DNA of 53,943 nucleotides, taken from Alphaproteobacteria bacterium. Its GTDB lineage: Bacteria > Pseudomonadota > Alphaproteobacteria > SHNJ01. The position numbers were made by a program, and so were the translations under genes. A model generated the notes under the pieces. It saw nothing but the letters and a program-made list of their open reading frames with translations. It was not told the DNA's origin and did not search any database. Below are positions 51,661-53,943 of the stretch, piece by piece. The stretch's first letter is position 1. The number at the start of each line of letters is the position of its first letter. The DNA is taken from the NCBI GenBank assembly GCA_004295055.1, contig SHNJ01000034.1, positions 1-53,943 on the forward strand, in the 5' to 3' direction.

Positions 51661-53943
51661 TTATTGGCCGGTCCAGGTAGAATCAGCAGCGTTCAAGTAC
51701 ACGAAGTAGGCTTTGCCGGCTTCAAGAGCGGTCAAGCTGTTGTTCGTGGTACCGCGGATCCAGGTGCGAACACCGGTGCGAACTGCACCAGCGCCATCAC
51801 CGTTCCGGCGAGCGCCAGCTTCGATAATCATGCCGACTGCGGTGTTATCCGAGCCAGAGTTACCGAGGTTGCCTGGGCTTGCTACGGCAGCTTGGACAGT
51901 TACCAAGTGCCAGCCAGCGGCCAAGCTTGTGCTCGTCGCGGTGGATGCGGTGACTGGGTAGAACAGGGTGTCACGGTTTAATACCGTTACGCTGTTGCCC
52001 GAGTCTTTGTACGCAATACCGTAGTGAGAAGCAAAAGAGCTTCCGATATTGTCTACGTTGTGCTCGTTAACCGAGAACGACGATTTCACAGCATTACCAA
52101 CCAAGGTAAAGGCTTCATCATCGGTCGCTTGGTTAAACTTCCACAGAGCGTATGGAGCACCAGTATCGGTGTTGATGGTGGTAAAGAAGCGATAGGCACG
52201 GAAATCCGAAGCCGTAGCGCGAGCTAAATCACCTTTTGTACCGACCAACTGGTAGCCAGTCGAGTCAGCCAAATCGGTCGACAAGATGCGATCCAAACGG
52301 AAAGCGGCAGTCAACACGCCGTTCGTTCCAGTGTTGTTCTGGAAGTCGATGAACGGAGAGTCGGACACGCCAGCCGATACCGTGGTTTTCACGTCTTGTG
52401 CGAACGGCAAGTAACCAGAGAAGGATTTGTCAGCAAATGTGACAGGAACCCAAGAGCTGGTGGTGGTGCCGTTTTGACGTACCGAAACGATCACAAACAT
52501 ATCGCCACTGGATAGTGGGGAGCTGTTTGTACCAACGTTCAGACGGAAAGCGCCGCCAGTGCCGACGATGGCATAACGAGCCGATTCAACAGCCGTGTAA
52601 GCCAAAGGACCGGTGCGGAAGACGATCGAACCACTTACGGTCGAACCAGACGACGTAATTGCGCCGGTCGAAACGTTCATGGAAGCGAGGTAAACCGTAA
52701 CTTGGCCAGTACCTGCGCCCGGATTGGTTACCGAGATAGCGGCACTGACGCCGGTTCCTTGTTCGCCGTTGGCACCGTCATGCGTTACGCTGACCCAAAC
52801 TGGGATCGAGGTAGCGCCGCGGATGCTGGCTTCATACAAGGCAGTGTCAAAAGCGGAGGTACCGCCAGTAAAGGTCAAGGCAACGTCTTTGGTGCTGCCA
52901 GTGCAATTACATGGAACGGTGGCCGAGCCACGATCAACAACCGAGGTTGTGTTAAAGCGCATCAAGTCCGCACGGACCAATGTACCTTCAGCAACTGCGG
53001 TGCTGCCATCGGTGGTTACAGTACCACGGATTTCCATAGTGAACAGGTTATCGCTGTTCGCTGGGATATCGATGGAGCTTGGACCGAAGTCAGCTACGTC
53101 GTTACCATCACTGTCTTCAACGCCAGAAGTGGTTTGACCATCATAAGTGATTTGATTGGTCGTACCTTCTACTTGACGCAAGGAAACGCCGTTACCTGGC
53201 AAAGCCAAGTTGATTACGTTGCTTGCAATCGTTGCGGACGATGGGGTCACGGTCGCACCGTTGAACGACAACGAGAAGCGTTGGTTCAAGTTGGTGCCGA
53301 TCGCCACCAAGTTTTCGGTCATAAACACGAGAACGTTGGTGATGTTGCCACTGGAGTTCACAACCGCGACAGCTTTGTCGAAGGTTGGAGCAACGGTGGT
53401 GATCGCTGCAGCTGCGTCTGGGGAGATAGCATGTTCGCCCGAGAAGTTGCCAGCGGCGTCTTGGAAGCCGTTGCCGCCCGAGTTACCTGCGGTAACACCG
53501 ACCGAAGTCAAGGCAGTCAAGACATCGTTGTCAACATCGCTGAAAGTTGCAGTGTTGTTGGCTGCGTTGTAGGTAACGCTGCCGACCGTAAAGCTGGTGG
53601 TCGTGCGTGTACCTGTTGCCGAAGCCGTGCCGCCGTCATCAACATTGTTCAAGATATCCAAAGCGAGCGAGCCGTTTTGGGTTTTGACAAAGCCGATTGC
53701 CGGGTTGGCTGCCATACCTTCAGAGGTATAGATAACCAAAGTACCTTCTGGGTCATTGGTCAAGCCAGTGTTACGGGCAACTTTAACTACAACTGGAGCA
53801 GCACCGTCCGAGATCGTGCCAGCGGCAGCGATGTTCGGCAAGGTTTTCAACGCACCGGAGGTGCTGTTGTAAACGCGAGCGTAGGTCATCGTCGCAGAAG
53901 TCAGCGAGAAGTCATACGGAATCGGAGTTGCGCTGGTCGAAGC
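51661..53943 (-). CDS. large Ser/Thr/Gly-rich probable surface protein, C-terminal part (5' end outside window)
   Basis: The frame is open to the right edge, so the visible 760 codons are only the C-terminal part. Composition is dominated by Thr, Ser, Gly, Val, Asn and short β-strand-like stretches. Two segments (about 53,140-53,340 and 53,440-53,640) resemble SwmA/SwmB-like Ig-type repeats seen in surface-layer and motility proteins: a FMTENLV-like strand followed by GNGVSLRQVEGTTNQITYDG and a closing SGVEDSDGNDVADFG, and the related GFQDAAGNFSGEH. Cys are few (one CNC). The C-terminus ends GKAYFVYLNAADSTWTGQ with no recognised anchor. Codon choice (frequent GTT, AAC, ACC) looks like a highly expressed gene. 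An S-layer-like or adhesin role is inferred. Confidence 0.6.
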   Translation of the reverse strand, partial: ASTSATPIPYDFSLTSATMTYARVYNSTSGALKTLPNIAAAGTISDGAAPVVVKVARNTGLTNDPEGTLVIYTSEGMAANPAIGFVKTQNGSLALDILNNVDDGGTASATGTRTTTSFTVGSVTYNAANNTATFSDVDNDVLTALTSVGVTAGNSGGNGFQDAAGNFSGEHAISPDAAAAITTVAPTFDKAVAVVNSSGNITNVLVFMTENLVAIGTNLNQRFSLSFNGATVTPSSATIASNVINLALPGNGVSLRQVEGTTNQITYDGQTTSGVEDSDGNDVADFGPSSIDIPANSDNLFTMEIRGTVTTDGSTAVAEGTLVRADLMRFNTTSVVDRGSATVPCNCTGSTKDVALTFTGGTSAFDTALYEASIRGATSIPVWVSVTHDGANGEQGTGVSAAISVTNPGAGTGQVTVYLASMNVSTGAITSSGSTVSGSIVFRTGPLAYTAVESARYAIVGTGGAFRLNVGTNSSPLSSGDMFVIVSVRQNGTTTSSWVPVTFADKSFSGYLPFAQDVKTTVSAGVSDSPFIDFQNNTGTNGVLTAAFRLDRILSTDLADSTGYQLVGTKGDLARATASDFRAYRFFTTINTDTGAPYALWKFNQATDDEAFTLVGNAVKSSFSVNEHNVDNIGSSFASHYGIAYKDSGNSVTVLNRDTLFYPVTASTATSTSLAAGWHLVTVQAAVASPGNLGNSGSDNTAVGMIIEAGARRNGDGAGAVRTGVRTWIRGTTNNSLTALEAGKAYFVYLNAADSTWTGQ

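Noticed and set aside
52724-53572. Plus-strand reading frames opposite the surface protein
   Set aside because: They are shadows created by the low-complexity composition and lack recognisable protein features.

Overview
The window looks like chromosomal DNA of an alphaproteobacterium, judged from a CpdR-type response regulator, short tightly packed genes and a P-type (VirB/Trb) type IV secretion system. I cannot name the lineage from sequence alone; a deep-branching or host/prey-associated alphaproteobacterium is an inference. No rRNA, tRNA, CRISPR array or insertion sequence was seen.

Left flank (1-4270): the end of biotin synthase (bioB), a CpdR-like response regulator, an N-formylglutamate amidohydrolase, a secreted lytic transglycosylase and a glycosyltransferase-like gene.

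Central cluster (about 4386-38839): one dense locus, mostly on the minus strand, that mixes two machines. The first is a complete P-type type IV secretion system: virD4, virB11, virB10, virB9, virB8, a virB7-like lipoprotein, two virB5-like genes, virB4, virB3, virB2, virB6 and a virB1-like transglycosylase. The second is a type IVb pilus set like the thin pilus of IncI plasmid R64: secretin (PilN), PilP-like, PilQ/GspE ATPase, PilR/GspF platform, PilO-like, PilM-like, three prepilin-like genes and a prepilin peptidase (PilU/CpaA-like), plus a second free-standing GspE/PilB-type ATPase. The pil block sits between virB9 and virB10, with virB9 and the secretin gene 2 bp apart, so the two sets appear to be expressed together. 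The virB10 product is a predicted lipoprotein with an N-terminal ASH/Hydin-like Ig domain in place of the usual inner-membrane anchor. A divergently transcribed XRE-type regulator with a degenerate S24 domain lies next to virB2 and is the best candidate regulator. Terminators directly after the first prepilin gene and after virB2 suggest that the structural subunits are made in excess. Several cluster genes have no recognised function (positions 22750, 32037, 35807, 36049, 37829).

Right flank (39050-53943): housekeeping and accessory genes: argG, two unknown genes, rlmN, an ECF-like sigma factor, acetoacetyl-CoA synthetase, an EamA transporter, pterin carbinolamine dehydratase, a small membrane protein, a sirtuin overlapping an RNA 2',3'-cyclic phosphodiesterase (ThpR), a Bax-inhibitor-1 protein, a sigma-54 response regulator, and the 3' part of a large Ser/Thr/Gly-rich, probably surface-exposed, protein that runs off the window.
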